DNA of 13,931 nt from Methanosarcina sp. UBA293 (GTDB taxonomy: Archaea > Halobacteriota > Methanosarcinia > Methanosarcinales > Methanosarcinaceae), in NCBI GenBank assembly GCA_002499445.1, contig DALS01000059.1, forward strand, positions 1 through 13,931, read 5' to 3'. This document shows, one piece after another, positions 7,529 to 13,931 of the stretch. The translations under genes were made by a program, and so were the position numbers. A model generated the notes under the pieces. That model searched no databases, had not been told where the DNA came from, and saw only the letters and a program-made list of their open reading frames with translations. Position 1 is the stretch's first letter; each line of letters starts with the position of its first letter.

Positions 7529-7625
7529 CTTCTCCCCCCCAATTTATGAGAAGCGGATAACACAGCATCCAAAACTTTTCAATAAAAAGACAAAAATTCC
7601 AGTAAATTCTACAATAAAACGGTAG

Positions 7626-7633
7626 ATTTTATA
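7626..7633 (-). promoter_or_regulatory. Candidate TATA box for the DUF362-membrane-SDR operon
   Basis: The minus strand reads AGAAGGTATAAAATCTACC here. TATAAAAT is a good archaeal TATA element with purine-rich bases just upstream that could serve as BRE. A start about 25 bases downstream would leave a leader of about 70 bases before the ATG at 7528. The box sits within a partial inverted repeat, GGTA...TACC (7621-7635). Confidence 0.45.
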
Positions 7634-7747
7634 CCTTCTAAATCTTTTTTAACCCATTCTTTGGTCCCATTTTTACTGCATATCCGCAAATCTATTGTTT
7701 CTAATATTTTATCAATTAACTTAATTCAAATATTAGATAAAGCAAAT

Positions 7748-7790
7748 CATATATCTTATATTTATTATATGCATTACATATATTATATCG
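7748..7790 (+). promoter_or_regulatory. TATA-rich promoter region of the ADC-like gene
   Basis: This stretch is almost entirely A/T, with several TATA-like blocks (around 7755-7770 and 7779-7787), 35-75 bases before the ATG at 7824. Which block binds TBP cannot be decided. The 295-bp gap 7529-7823 is the shared divergent control region of this gene and the DUF362 operon, and nothing else is seen in it. Confidence 0.4.
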
Positions 7791-7823
7791 TATAGTTATA
7801 TTCTAAATAAGGGGGGCTTGATC

Positions 7824-8624
7824 ATGTTTCGATTTGAAGAAAATAAATGTTATAGAATGCCAGCCCATTTTGGCGGTTTTGACTGCCCTGGACCTGATGC
7901 AGCACTGTATTATAGGGATGCAGTTTCTGTGTCCTTCACGTATACCACCGATAAAGACCAGCTGGAAAGTTATGTGCCCGAAGGCTTTGAGCTTTTACGG
8001 CCCGAACTGAATATATCGTATAGTCAGTTGAGAGAAATCGACTGGATGGCGGGAGGAGCATATAATTTAGTTCAGGTCAGTGTTCCGGCCCGCTTCAACG
8101 GTAAACGTGACCGGCTGGAAGGTCAATTTATTCTGGTAGTCTGGGAAAATAAAACGGCTCCTATCCTTGGGGGTAGAGAAGAGACTGGCATCCCAAAAAT
8201 CTATGCCGATATCGAAGATCTGCATACCATCAAGCCAAACTACTATACAACCGCCAGTCATGAAGGAAATACTTTTCTGCGCCTGGAAATGCTTGGGGCA
8301 AAGCCTGTGGAGGGACAGCTATTAGCAGATGCACAGGCTTTTGCAGCCACAATCAATGCCCTTGGATGGCGTTATATCCCTAAAGTCGGCGCTCCTGGAG
8401 CGGATTTGAGCCAGCCCATATTGTATCCTCAGGGTGCCGAGATCCACAACGCCTGGGCAGGCAGTGGCACTGTCAAATGGACTCAATTGAGCTGGGAGCA
8501 GAACCCAATGCAGTGGCATATCATCAAAGCACTGGCAGAACTGCCCATGCTCGAGATGTCTCCTGCCATTATGACGAAAGGTATTGTTATTTTGAAACCC
8601 AATAACGGACGTGTTCTTGAGTAA
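7824..8624 (+). CDS. Acetoacetate decarboxylase-like (ADC superfamily) protein
   Basis: This 266-aa cytosolic protein has the ADC fold signature: an N-terminal VSFTYTTDKDQLESYVPEGF region, WMAGGAYNLVQVSVP (74-88), and the core GGREETGIPKIYADI (116-130). In true acetoacetate decarboxylase the core lysine forms a Schiff base with the substrate and a second lysine beside it tunes its pKa. Here the core lysine is kept (K125) but the next residue is Ile, so it may be another ADC-like lyase, aldolase or hydratase. The length is typical. The ATG at 7824 is preferred over the in-frame TTG at 7818 because GGGGGG at 7811-7816 stands 7 bases before it. It is transcribed divergently from the DUF362 operon, suggesting common control or one pathway. 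The sequence ends in TAA. Confidence 0.85.
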   Translation: MFRFEENKCYRMPAHFGGFDCPGPDAALYYRDAVSVSFTYTTDKDQLESYVPEGFELLRPELNISYSQLREIDWMAGGAYNLVQVSVPARFNGKRDRLEGQFILVVWENKTAPILGGREETGIPKIYADIEDLHTIKPNYYTTASHEGNTFLRLEMLGAKPVEGQLLADAQAFAATINALGWRYIPKVGAPGADLSQPILYPQGAEIHNAWAGSGTVKWTQLSWEQNPMQWHIIKALAELPMLEMSPAIMTKGIVILKPNNGRVLE

Positions 8625-8651
8625 TTGGAAGCCTGTTGCTGCAGTTAGTAG

Positions 8652-8671
8652 GTATTTCTTAATTTTCTTTG
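8652..8671 (+). terminator. T-rich tract after the ADC-like gene
   Basis: ATTTCTTAATTTTCTTTG, about 30 bases past the TAA, offers short T runs of the type that terminate archaeal transcription. Weak evidence; no strong hairpin precedes it. Confidence 0.3.
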
Positions 8672-8716
8672 TAAGCTGGTACCCGAAACAATACTCTTTC
8701 ATTAGGGAAGCCAGGT

Positions 8717-9013
8717 TCCGGTCTTAAATACTATATCATATGCTGTAGTACGGAAAACCAGTTCAACCGAAAAGAGACATGGAGTGAAGAATCTCCCTAA
8801 GGCAGGTTCAGAAAATTCAGTTACGATGAAATTGTATCAAGGGACAAAACGAATCTGGATACCTTCTGGCTCAAAGATAAAAGCCTCGCTGACCTTGATT
8901 ACCTTCCTGATCCCGATATTCTTGCAAATGAGATTATAGAGAACATCGAGGCTTCACTGGAAAGTTTCAAGGAAATTATGGCCACAATTAACGGTGAAAA
9001 TGAAGAGACTTGA
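8717..9013 (+). pseudogene. hsdM pseudogene: C-terminal fragment of a second HsdM
   Basis: One frame from 8717 to the TGA at 9011-9013 aligns without gaps to the last ~90 residues of the intact HsdM at 2004-3494. By hand count about 69 of 81 residues match from ENxxNRKETW to the ATING motif, and roughly 82% of bases. One in-frame TAA (8798-8800) replaces an Asp codon in SEESPD. The upstream part (8717-8757, SGLKYYIICC) is more decayed and no start or catalytic motifs remain. Most base differences after the stop are synonymous, so it diverged as a working gene before loss, i.e. a remnant of a paralogous or recombined hsdM and not a fresh copy. It ends ENEET, unlike the NGE end of the intact gene. 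Confidence 0.85.
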
Positions 9014-9039
9014 AAGGTAATCTTGATGTGTACTAATAA

Positions 9040-9096
9040 GTCAAAAACGAACGCTTTGTGGAAATTCTATTCAAGTCGGCTACAATCGAAGGGTAA
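9040..9096 (+). pseudogene. Possible scrap of an AlbA_2/RecG-like regulator behind the hsdM remnant
   Basis: A short open stretch reads VKNERFVEILFKSATIEG then TAA. It resembles the 'R-N-x-x-I-A-E-V-F-F-K-A-G-x-I-E-x-W-G' motif of the same RecG-like/AlbA_2 regulators whose C-terminal helix-turn-helix remnant precedes hsdS at 187-333. Seventeen residues is little evidence. Its position 27 bases after an hsdM end fits loci in which hsdM is followed by such a regulator. Confidence 0.3.
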
Positions 9097-9130
9097 TTTG
9101 ATTCTCGCGCGATTAAAACAGAATTACCCT
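9090..9130. repeat. 9-bp inverted repeat AGGGTAATT...AATTACCCT
   Basis: AGGGTAATT (9090-9098) and AATTACCCT (9122-9130) are perfectly complementary across 23 bases that include TCTCGCGCGA. On the minus strand it lies about 35 bases past the end of the dikinase gene, so it may act as a 3' hairpin or terminator. A protein-binding site is also possible. The remainder of 8625-9162 holds only the remnants listed. Confidence 0.5.
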
Positions 9131-9162
9131 GCCCTTTTTGAAACGTCTGATTAAGATTCTTC

Positions 9163-11838
9163 TCATTTTAGAATCTGTACAAAACCCCTGGTACCATCAA
9201 CACGGACATACTGGCCGTCTTTTAAGATTTTGGTAGCATTTTCTATACCGACAACAGCAGGGATACCGTACTCTCGCGCAATTACAGAGCCGTGTGTCAT
9301 CATACCGCCAATTTCCACCACCAGGGCTTCAACAGAATAAAACAGGGGAGTCCAGCCCGGATCAGTAAAAGGCGCTACTAAAACATCACCTTTATTCAAT
9401 TTTGCGGTTTCAGGTTTGAGGATAACCTTTACGTACCCTTCTGCAACCCCAGCGGAAACAGGAGTACCGATTAAAGCGCCTTTCGGAGCCTCAACATCGC
9501 TTCTCACACCCGTAATGACTTCTCCTTCACTGGTCATAACCCTGGGAGGAGTCATCTTCTGGTACTGCTCATAGGCTCTTTTACGGGAGTCTATAAGACG
9601 TCTCAGTTCCTCACTAAAACGGTTTTCTAACAATGCAATCAGCTCATCGAAATACAAATAAAACACATCTTCTTCCCTCTCCAGAACCCCTCTTTGATGT
9701 AAAACTCGTGCCTCTGAAAGGATAGCCTGCCGATATATATCAAAAAACCGAACAATGACATACTTGGGAAATTCACGTAAGCCTGTAGAATTTCGATAAA
9801 TAGAAAGAAGTCTGGACATGAGTCTTACTTTGAGGCTTCCGGCAGGGGTATTGTTAATACGTTCCAGAAGTTTTTGTACAGCTTCCTCAGCTTCCTTCCG
9901 GCCTTCTCTGAACCGATCTCGATGTTCACCCGGAGCATTACTTTTCATGTGGTTTATAATGGATGGAACAAGCAGGTTAGGGGCTTCCCACCATCGAGTG
10001 TTTGAAATATCGATCTCACCTGGGCAGCGTATGCCATACAGTTCCATGAACCTGTCCAGTTCGATTCTGAATATATCCCCGCCCTTTACTTTACTGAGCT
10101 CCTGATAGAAAGTGCTGTCTTTCGCTCTTTCCAGATAATCTACCACTTCAGGATATTTTCGTGCTGTATCGGCCAGGTCCCCAATCATTAACCCCATTTC
10201 ACCGGTCACGTTTCCAGGAGGAGACTTACTCAGCGTGTCAACATCAAGGTCCTCACCCAACCATAATCTGGTTAGACGGTTAGCGATGGGCAGAACAATA
10301 AATGATAACGGTACATACATCATACTACTATTCAGTTCCTGCAATAACTTTCCAATACTTTCCTGAACTCTTTTAATCCGCTCTGTCCCTGAGACCTGCA
10401 AGATACTGTGCCTATACTTATTCATAATCTGCTCCAGAGGAGTTGTGGCTCGCTCAATAATGCCTGAGGGGTCGAGGAAGAATAAACTGTTAACAATGAC
10501 CGGGATACCCTTAAGATAAAGTGGAAGCATTGGTTTGAATAATTCAAAAATCTGCTTTGTTGTGCCTTTGCTTGCTTTAGCTTCCTGTTGAAAGATCTCG
10601 CTTGATACTATTTTTGCCAGAGCATCTCTCATTAGCTCATCCACAATAGCAATTCTCCAGATAAAATATCGCCGGAAAGCTTTATTGTGCAAAAAAGGAG
10701 TAACATCGAAAAAAAGCCTGTCTCCTGCTTCCACAATCACTGAATTGGGAAAGAGTACAGAATCCTTTCCCAAGGGGAATATTCCCCGAAAAATAGAAAT
10801 CCCCATAGGTTTCATGGCATCTGTCATCATTTGCAGGTGAGCAATAGAGAGAAATACGTGAAGTTCATTTCCATATACATTGGGAATAGGATAAAGAGTA
10901 GTAATAGGGCGGCTTTGTAAGATATAGAACCTATCATCTGCCAGACACCACTCAATGTCCTGTTCTGAGCAGTAGTGTTTTTCTATCCTTTGACCGAGTT
11001 GAGCCAGCTCCAATATTTTGTCATCAGAAAGAGCCTGTTTGTTTTGGAGTTCAGGAGCAAGTTCCCTGGTCACTGTTCCCCCTTCTGTGACCGGATAAAC
11101 AGCTTTCTTTTTTTCCGCGATTTGCTTTTTGACAATCTGACCCTCGCGGACCTGATAAGAGTCGGCAGAAACAATTCCTGAGACCAGAGCCTCACCCAAT
11201 CCGAAGCTGGCATCAATGGAGATAGTATTCCTATGTCCAGTGACCGGATCCACGGTAAACATAAGTCCGGAAACTTCCGGAAATATCATTTGCTGCACTG
11301 TTATGGATAAATAAACCGAACTGTGACTAAATCCGTTCTTGATACGGTAGATAATTGCCCTGTCGGTAAATAGTGAACTCCAGCATTTCCGCACAGCCTG
11401 AAGGAGTTGATCTGCTCCTTTTACATTCAAATAAGTATCCTGCTGGCCGGCAAAAGATGCAGTCGGCAAATCTTCGGCTGTGGCGCTGGACCGAATGGCA
11501 TAAGCCCTTTCTTCCCCTATTATTTTCCACGCATCAAGGATGGATGATTCAATTATTTGGGGTATGGGGATAGTTAGTAGTAAGTGGCCCCTGATCAGCT
11601 TTCCCAGCTTGCTAATTTCGTCTTGTTGATTCGGTTTTAACTGGTCAAGCAAATCCAAGAACCTTTCTATCTCATTGCTTGCTGCAATAAAGTCACGGTA
11701 AGCTGATGTTGTAATGCAAAACCCCGAAGGGACAGGAAATCCCGCCTTGCTCATTTCTCCCAGATTAGCGCCTTTTCCCCCAACCTCAGGCAAATTTGTC
11801 CTGTCGACTTCATTAAAGTGCATTACATAAGCGCTCAT
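9163..11838 (-). CDS. PEP synthase-like / rifampin phosphotransferase-like dikinase
   Basis: The 891-aa protein starts with a PPDK/PEP-synthase ATP-grasp domain (about 1-320: VGGKGANLGEM at 19-29, AIRSSATAEDLPTASFAGQQ, then VDPVTGH). A long helical middle domain (about 330-770) follows, and the phosphohistidine swivel domain ends the chain (about 785-891: GTPVSAGVAEGYV, then MMTHGSVIAREYGIPAVVG with catalytic His849). The TIM-barrel that binds PEP/pyruvate in true PEP synthase is missing. This order (ATP-grasp, helical acceptor domain, His swivel) and length match rifampin phosphotransferase, which passes the ATP beta-phosphate to the acceptor through the His. Archaeal RNA polymerase is naturally insensitive to rifampin, so the acceptor here is probably something else. 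GAGGTG 8 bases before ATG 11838 is a near-ideal ribosome site. Single gene, TGA stop. Confidence 0.85.
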   Translation of the reverse strand: MSAYVMHFNEVDRTNLPEVGGKGANLGEMSKAGFPVPSGFCITTSAYRDFIAASNEIERFLDLLDQLKPNQQDEISKLGKLIRGHLLLTIPIPQIIESSILDAWKIIGEERAYAIRSSATAEDLPTASFAGQQDTYLNVKGADQLLQAVRKCWSSLFTDRAIIYRIKNGFSHSSVYLSITVQQMIFPEVSGLMFTVDPVTGHRNTISIDASFGLGEALVSGIVSADSYQVREGQIVKKQIAEKKKAVYPVTEGGTVTRELAPELQNKQALSDDKILELAQLGQRIEKHYCSEQDIEWCLADDRFYILQSRPITTLYPIPNVYGNELHVFLSIAHLQMMTDAMKPMGISIFRGIFPLGKDSVLFPNSVIVEAGDRLFFDVTPFLHNKAFRRYFIWRIAIVDELMRDALAKIVSSEIFQQEAKASKGTTKQIFELFKPMLPLYLKGIPVIVNSLFFLDPSGIIERATTPLEQIMNKYRHSILQVSGTERIKRVQESIGKLLQELNSSMMYVPLSFIVLPIANRLTRLWLGEDLDVDTLSKSPPGNVTGEMGLMIGDLADTARKYPEVVDYLERAKDSTFYQELSKVKGGDIFRIELDRFMELYGIRCPGEIDISNTRWWEAPNLLVPSIINHMKSNAPGEHRDRFREGRKEAEEAVQKLLERINNTPAGSLKVRLMSRLLSIYRNSTGLREFPKYVIVRFFDIYRQAILSEARVLHQRGVLEREEDVFYLYFDELIALLENRFSEELRRLIDSRKRAYEQYQKMTPPRVMTSEGEVITGVRSDVEAPKGALIGTPVSAGVAEGYVKVILKPETAKLNKGDVLVAPFTDPGWTPLFYSVEALVVEIGGMMTHGSVIAREYGIPAVVGIENATKILKDGQYVRVDGTRGFVQILK

Positions 11839-11846
11839 GTGAAATA

Positions 11847-11852
11847 CACCTC
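11847..11852 (-). promoter_or_regulatory. Strong Shine-Dalgarno (GAGGTG) of the dikinase gene
   Basis: GAGGTG on the minus strand, 8 bases from the ATG at 11838, complements the usual archaeal 16S rRNA 3' end and fixes this start. Confidence 0.7.
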
Positions 11853-11884
11853 GAAAAATGAAATCTTGATTTCTATATTATATG

Positions 11885-11893
11885 CTTTTATAG
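11885..11893 (-). promoter_or_regulatory. Candidate TATA box of the dikinase gene
   Basis: The minus strand reads ACTATAAAAGCATATAATATAG. CTATAAAAG at 11885-11893 lies about 47 bases before the ATG, which would give a leader of about 20-25 bases, normal for archaea. Confidence 0.45.
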
Positions 11894-11978
11894 TATAGGA
11901 CTTACTCGGTAATCTGCTTTGCAGGCGGCTTTTGAATTAACCTGATTTTTCCTATACTTTTTTCACCTTTAGCTTGGT

Positions 11979-12015
11979 ATGAAAGTGCTTTCAAAGTGCT
12001 TTCAGGCACTTTCAT
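11979..12015. promoter_or_regulatory. Operator-like cluster of AAAGTGCTTTC repeats
   Basis: AAAGTGCTTTC occurs twice in tandem (11982-11992 and 11994-12004, period 12), followed by a reversed half-site. The whole forms a perfect 10-bp inverted repeat, ATGAAAGTGC (11979-11988) with GCACTTTCAT (12006-12015). Each unit is itself nearly palindromic (GAAAG-TG-CTTTC). It lies about 90 bases upstream of the dikinase TATA box and could bind a dimeric regulator at phased sites; an RNA hairpin is the alternative. Confidence 0.5.
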
Positions 12016-12147
12016 TTACTTATGCTTATTATTCGAAGAATTTCATGTATATTTTTTAAGTAATTGCTGTTATACTTCAGGGCAATAAATGCATAAAAAA
12101 GCTCATTGGGGTCCTTCCAAATCAATGTAAAAATTAAGGATATGGAG

Positions 12148-12169
12148 TGTTTATTTTGGATAATAAACA
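12148..12169. repeat. 8-bp inverted repeat TGTTTATT...AATAAACA
   Basis: TGTTTATT (12148-12155) pairs with AATAAACA (12162-12169) across a 6-base loop, extendable to 10 pairs with one G-T pair. It is A/T-rich and in the 805-bp spacer 11839-12643. No function is evident. Confidence 0.4.
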
Positions 12170-12191
12170 TTCATTAGACTTTTCCCAATGA

Positions 12192-12218
12192 TTCAGCTAC
12201 AAGGAAATTGTAGCAAGG
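12192..12218 (+). pseudogene. Tiny hsdM-like fragment (FSYKEIVAR)
   Basis: These bases encode F-S-Y-K-E-I-V-A-R, against FSYEEIVAR in intact HsdM and FSYDEIVSR in the 8717-9013 remnant. About 25 of 28 aligned bases match hsdM, and the frame is kept. Flanking sequence shows no further match, so it may be a last trace of another hsdM tail or coincidence. Confidence 0.35.
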
Positions 12219-12393
12219 GTATCCTATTGAAACTAAGCTTTCTATTTTTTACAATAAGTTAAAATGTTTATCAGGCTGTAACAAAAATTTGATGTAGTCA
12301 AATTGATATTTACGGAGGTTTTATCTCATCCTGATAAAATCCTTTGAAATACCACCTAAGCCACCTGTTATTATATATTAATATTGCGCAGCG

Positions 12394-12403
12394 TTATATA
12401 TAA
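12394..12403 (+). promoter_or_regulatory. Candidate TATA element upstream of the YVTN protein gene
   Basis: TTATATATAA fits the archaeal TATA consensus and forms the right arm of an inverted repeat with TTATATAT at 12371-12378. A start about 25 bases downstream would give a long leader of about 215 bases, which is plausible for a surface-protein mRNA. Other A/T-rich blocks between 12540 and 12600 are possible alternatives. Confidence 0.35.
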
Positions 12404-12475
12404 TTAAGTGTATTATTTTAGCATTATAAAATGCTTCTGACGTAAACAATTGAACTGAAAAATCAATAAAATTAA

Positions 12476-12487
12476 ACCGCTAGCGGT
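12476..12487. promoter_or_regulatory. Perfect 12-bp palindrome ACCGCTAGCGGT
   Basis: A GC-rich perfect palindrome in an otherwise A/T-rich stretch, 157 bases before the YVTN gene start and downstream of the candidate TATA element. It looks like an operator or an RNA stem in the leader. Also nearby is AGCATT-ATAA-AATGCT (12420-12435). Confidence 0.4.
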
Positions 12488-12643
12488 CTAAAATGTAATA
12501 AACTCAGCCTTTATCCTTAAACAAATTTTCTAAAAATCCAGAATTATATAAATGTTAAAAATTTGTTTGCTGATTTTAAACATCAATATTATTTTTAAAT
12601 AGTTTAAGAAGTGAAATATAAAAGTTTAAGGGGTGCAACATAA

Positions 12644-13931
12644 ATGAAAAGGGGGGACAAAGCGCACTCGTTAGTTTCAGCTTCAACAGCTCTTCTCTTA
12701 TTTTTAATTATCTTTTCATCTACCGAGCCAGTATTCGCTGTACAAAGTGACTTGTCTGCTGAGTATGCATACGTGCCGAATGAGAAAAGTAACACTATCT
12801 CTGTAATTAACACAACAACAGACACGGTTATCTCCACAGTACCTGTAGGAAATGTTCCTGTGGGAGTTGCAGTCAGCCTTGATGGAACAAAAGTATATGT
12901 TACTAACTTTGGTAACGACGATTTTCCCGGGCGCACTGTTTCCATAATTGACACGGCCACTGAAGAGGTTACATCCATGAACGTAGAAGAAGGCAGGCCA
13001 GGCAAACCTTCTGGAATTGCAGTCTATCCGTATGGACAAAAAGTATATGTGGCAAAATTTTTGAATGAAAAGGTTCGTGCAGTTGATCTAACAACCAACG
13101 ATGTTCTCGATATACGTGTAGGGAAAGATCCTCATGGAGTTGCAATCACCCCTAATGGATCAAGGGTATATGTGACGAACCGGGGTGATAATACTGTCTC
13201 TGTGATTGACACGGCAACAAACAATATTACAACAATAATTGTAGGAAATAAACCTTATGGAGTCGCAGTCAACAAGAATGGAACAAAAGTATATGTGACG
13301 AACATGGGTAGTGATAATGTCTCTGTAATTGACACAGCAACCAACAAAGTTACAGCCAATGTAAGTGTAGGTAAATATCCTCATGGAGTTGCAGTCACTC
13401 CAGATGAAAAATGGGTATATGTGGCGAACCACAACACTCCCATCGGCACAGTTTCTGTAATTAACACAACTACAAACAATGTTACTGACACAATAATTGT
13501 AGGAAATAAGCCGTGCGGAGTTGCAGTGAACCGGGATGGAACAAAGGTATATGTGACAAACTCCGGCAGCAACACTACCTCTGTAATTGACACAGCAACC
13601 AACAAAGTTATGAATCAGACAATTTCTGTAGGAATTTGTCCTTCTGGCATAGGTCAATTTATAGGTTCTGTTCAAGATTCCAGGATCGAAACCATGACCA
13701 CTTTAGCTCTTTCCCCCAATCAATCCCCAACCGGGGAACCAGGAACGCTTACAGTTACAGTTAGTGCAACGTCTCAAGGAACAGAAAAACCTTCAGGCAC
13801 AGTTACTTTCATCATGGACGGAACTGATCATATAGATAAGGATATAATTTCTGGAAACGCAACTTTAGATATTTCATCGCTTTCAAATAGCTCACATTCT
13901 ATAATAGCGGGTGCTCCAGTTATATTTAGTT
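12644..13931 (+). CDS. Secreted YVTN beta-propeller surface-layer-type protein (5' part, runs off the window)
   Basis: The frame is open for 429 codons to the window edge. Residues 1-32 form a Sec signal peptide (MKRGDK, hydrophobic ASTALLLFLIIFSS, likely cleavage after PVFA). Seven YVTN repeats follow, with recurring K-V-Y-V-T-N, S-V-I-D-T-A-T-N and V-G-N-K-P-x-G-V-A-V blocks. Seven copies make one complete beta-propeller. From about residue 350 a bacterial-type Ig-like domain begins (TLALSPNQSPTGEPGTLTV, then GTVTFIMDG). Many N-x-S/T sites suggest glycosylation at the cell surface. This is the build of the large YVTN/PKD surface proteins of Methanosarcina, used in the envelope or in cell contact. 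GGGGTG (12630-12635) lies 8 bases before the ATG. Blade 2 is longer than the others (an extra loop near DDFPGR). The remaining domains and any membrane anchor are outside the window. Confidence 0.9.
   Translation, partial: MKRGDKAHSLVSASTALLLFLIIFSSTEPVFAVQSDLSAEYAYVPNEKSNTISVINTTTDTVISTVPVGNVPVGVAVSLDGTKVYVTNFGNDDFPGRTVSIIDTATEEVTSMNVEEGRPGKPSGIAVYPYGQKVYVAKFLNEKVRAVDLTTNDVLDIRVGKDPHGVAITPNGSRVYVTNRGDNTVSVIDTATNNITTIIVGNKPYGVAVNKNGTKVYVTNMGSDNVSVIDTATNKVTANVSVGKYPHGVAVTPDEKWVYVANHNTPIGTVSVINTTTNNVTDTIIVGNKPCGVAVNRDGTKVYVTNSGSNTTSVIDTATNKVMNQTISVGICPSGIGQFIGSVQDSRIETMTTLALSPNQSPTGEPGTLTVTVSATSQGTEKPSGTVTFIMDGTDHIDKDIISGNATLDISSLSNSSHSIIAGAPVIFS

Noticed and set aside
9090..9130. Terminal inverted repeats of an insertion sequence
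   Set aside because: The arms are only 23 bases apart, no transposase or target-site duplication is present.
13160..13675. 171-codon and neighbouring minus-strand frames opposite the YVTN gene
   Set aside because: They mirror the repeat structure of the YVTN propeller (recurring N-Y-R and H-I-Y blocks) and have no independent start signals.

Overview
The window looks like a chromosomal segment of a methanogenic archaeon, most probably Methanosarcina. The reasons are a seven-repeat YVTN surface-type protein, archaeal-style TATA elements, Shine-Dalgarno sequences of the GAGGTG/GGGGTG type, AT-rich spacers, and a mosaic of intact genes and decayed gene remnants. No rRNA, tRNA, CRISPR array or complete insertion sequence was seen. 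The species assignment is inference.

Layout. (1) 1-3494, plus strand: a decayed C-terminus of a RecG-like/AlbA_2-type regulator, then a two-gene type I restriction-modification unit, hsdS followed by hsdM. No hsdR lies in the window. (2) 3495-3737: spacer with a possible 44-aa ORF, a hairpin and a T9 tract facing the opposite strand. (3) 3738-7528, minus strand: a probable operon reading DUF362-family protein, small membrane protein, SDR oxidoreductase. (4) 7824-8624, plus strand: an acetoacetate-decarboxylase-like protein, divergent from that operon. (5) 8625-9162: no intact gene, but a decayed second copy of the hsdM 3' end and, just behind it, a possible second regulator scrap. (6) 9163-11838, minus strand: an 891-aa PEP-synthase-like dikinase whose domain order resembles rifampin phosphotransferase. 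(7) 11839-12643: spacer with operator-like repeats, a palindrome, a TATA element and a tiny hsdM-like fragment. (8) 12644-13931, plus strand: the start of a secreted YVTN beta-propeller protein that enters an Ig-like domain and runs off the window.

The strongest signal is in the DUF362 gene. Its 659-codon frame ends in TAG at 5549-5551, and the same frame then stays open for 142 more codons to TAA. All other intact genes here end in TGA or TAA. In Methanosarcina UAG can be decoded as pyrrolysine, so this is a candidate 802-residue pyrrolysine protein outside the methylamine methyltransferases. A nonsense mutation is the main alternative.

The metabolic genes (DUF362, membrane protein, SDR, ADC-like) sit between the full hsdM and the decayed hsdM tail. 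This suggests that the block entered, or was rearranged within, a restriction-modification locus. Their shared arrangement suggests one pathway, but the substrate cannot be read from the sequence.
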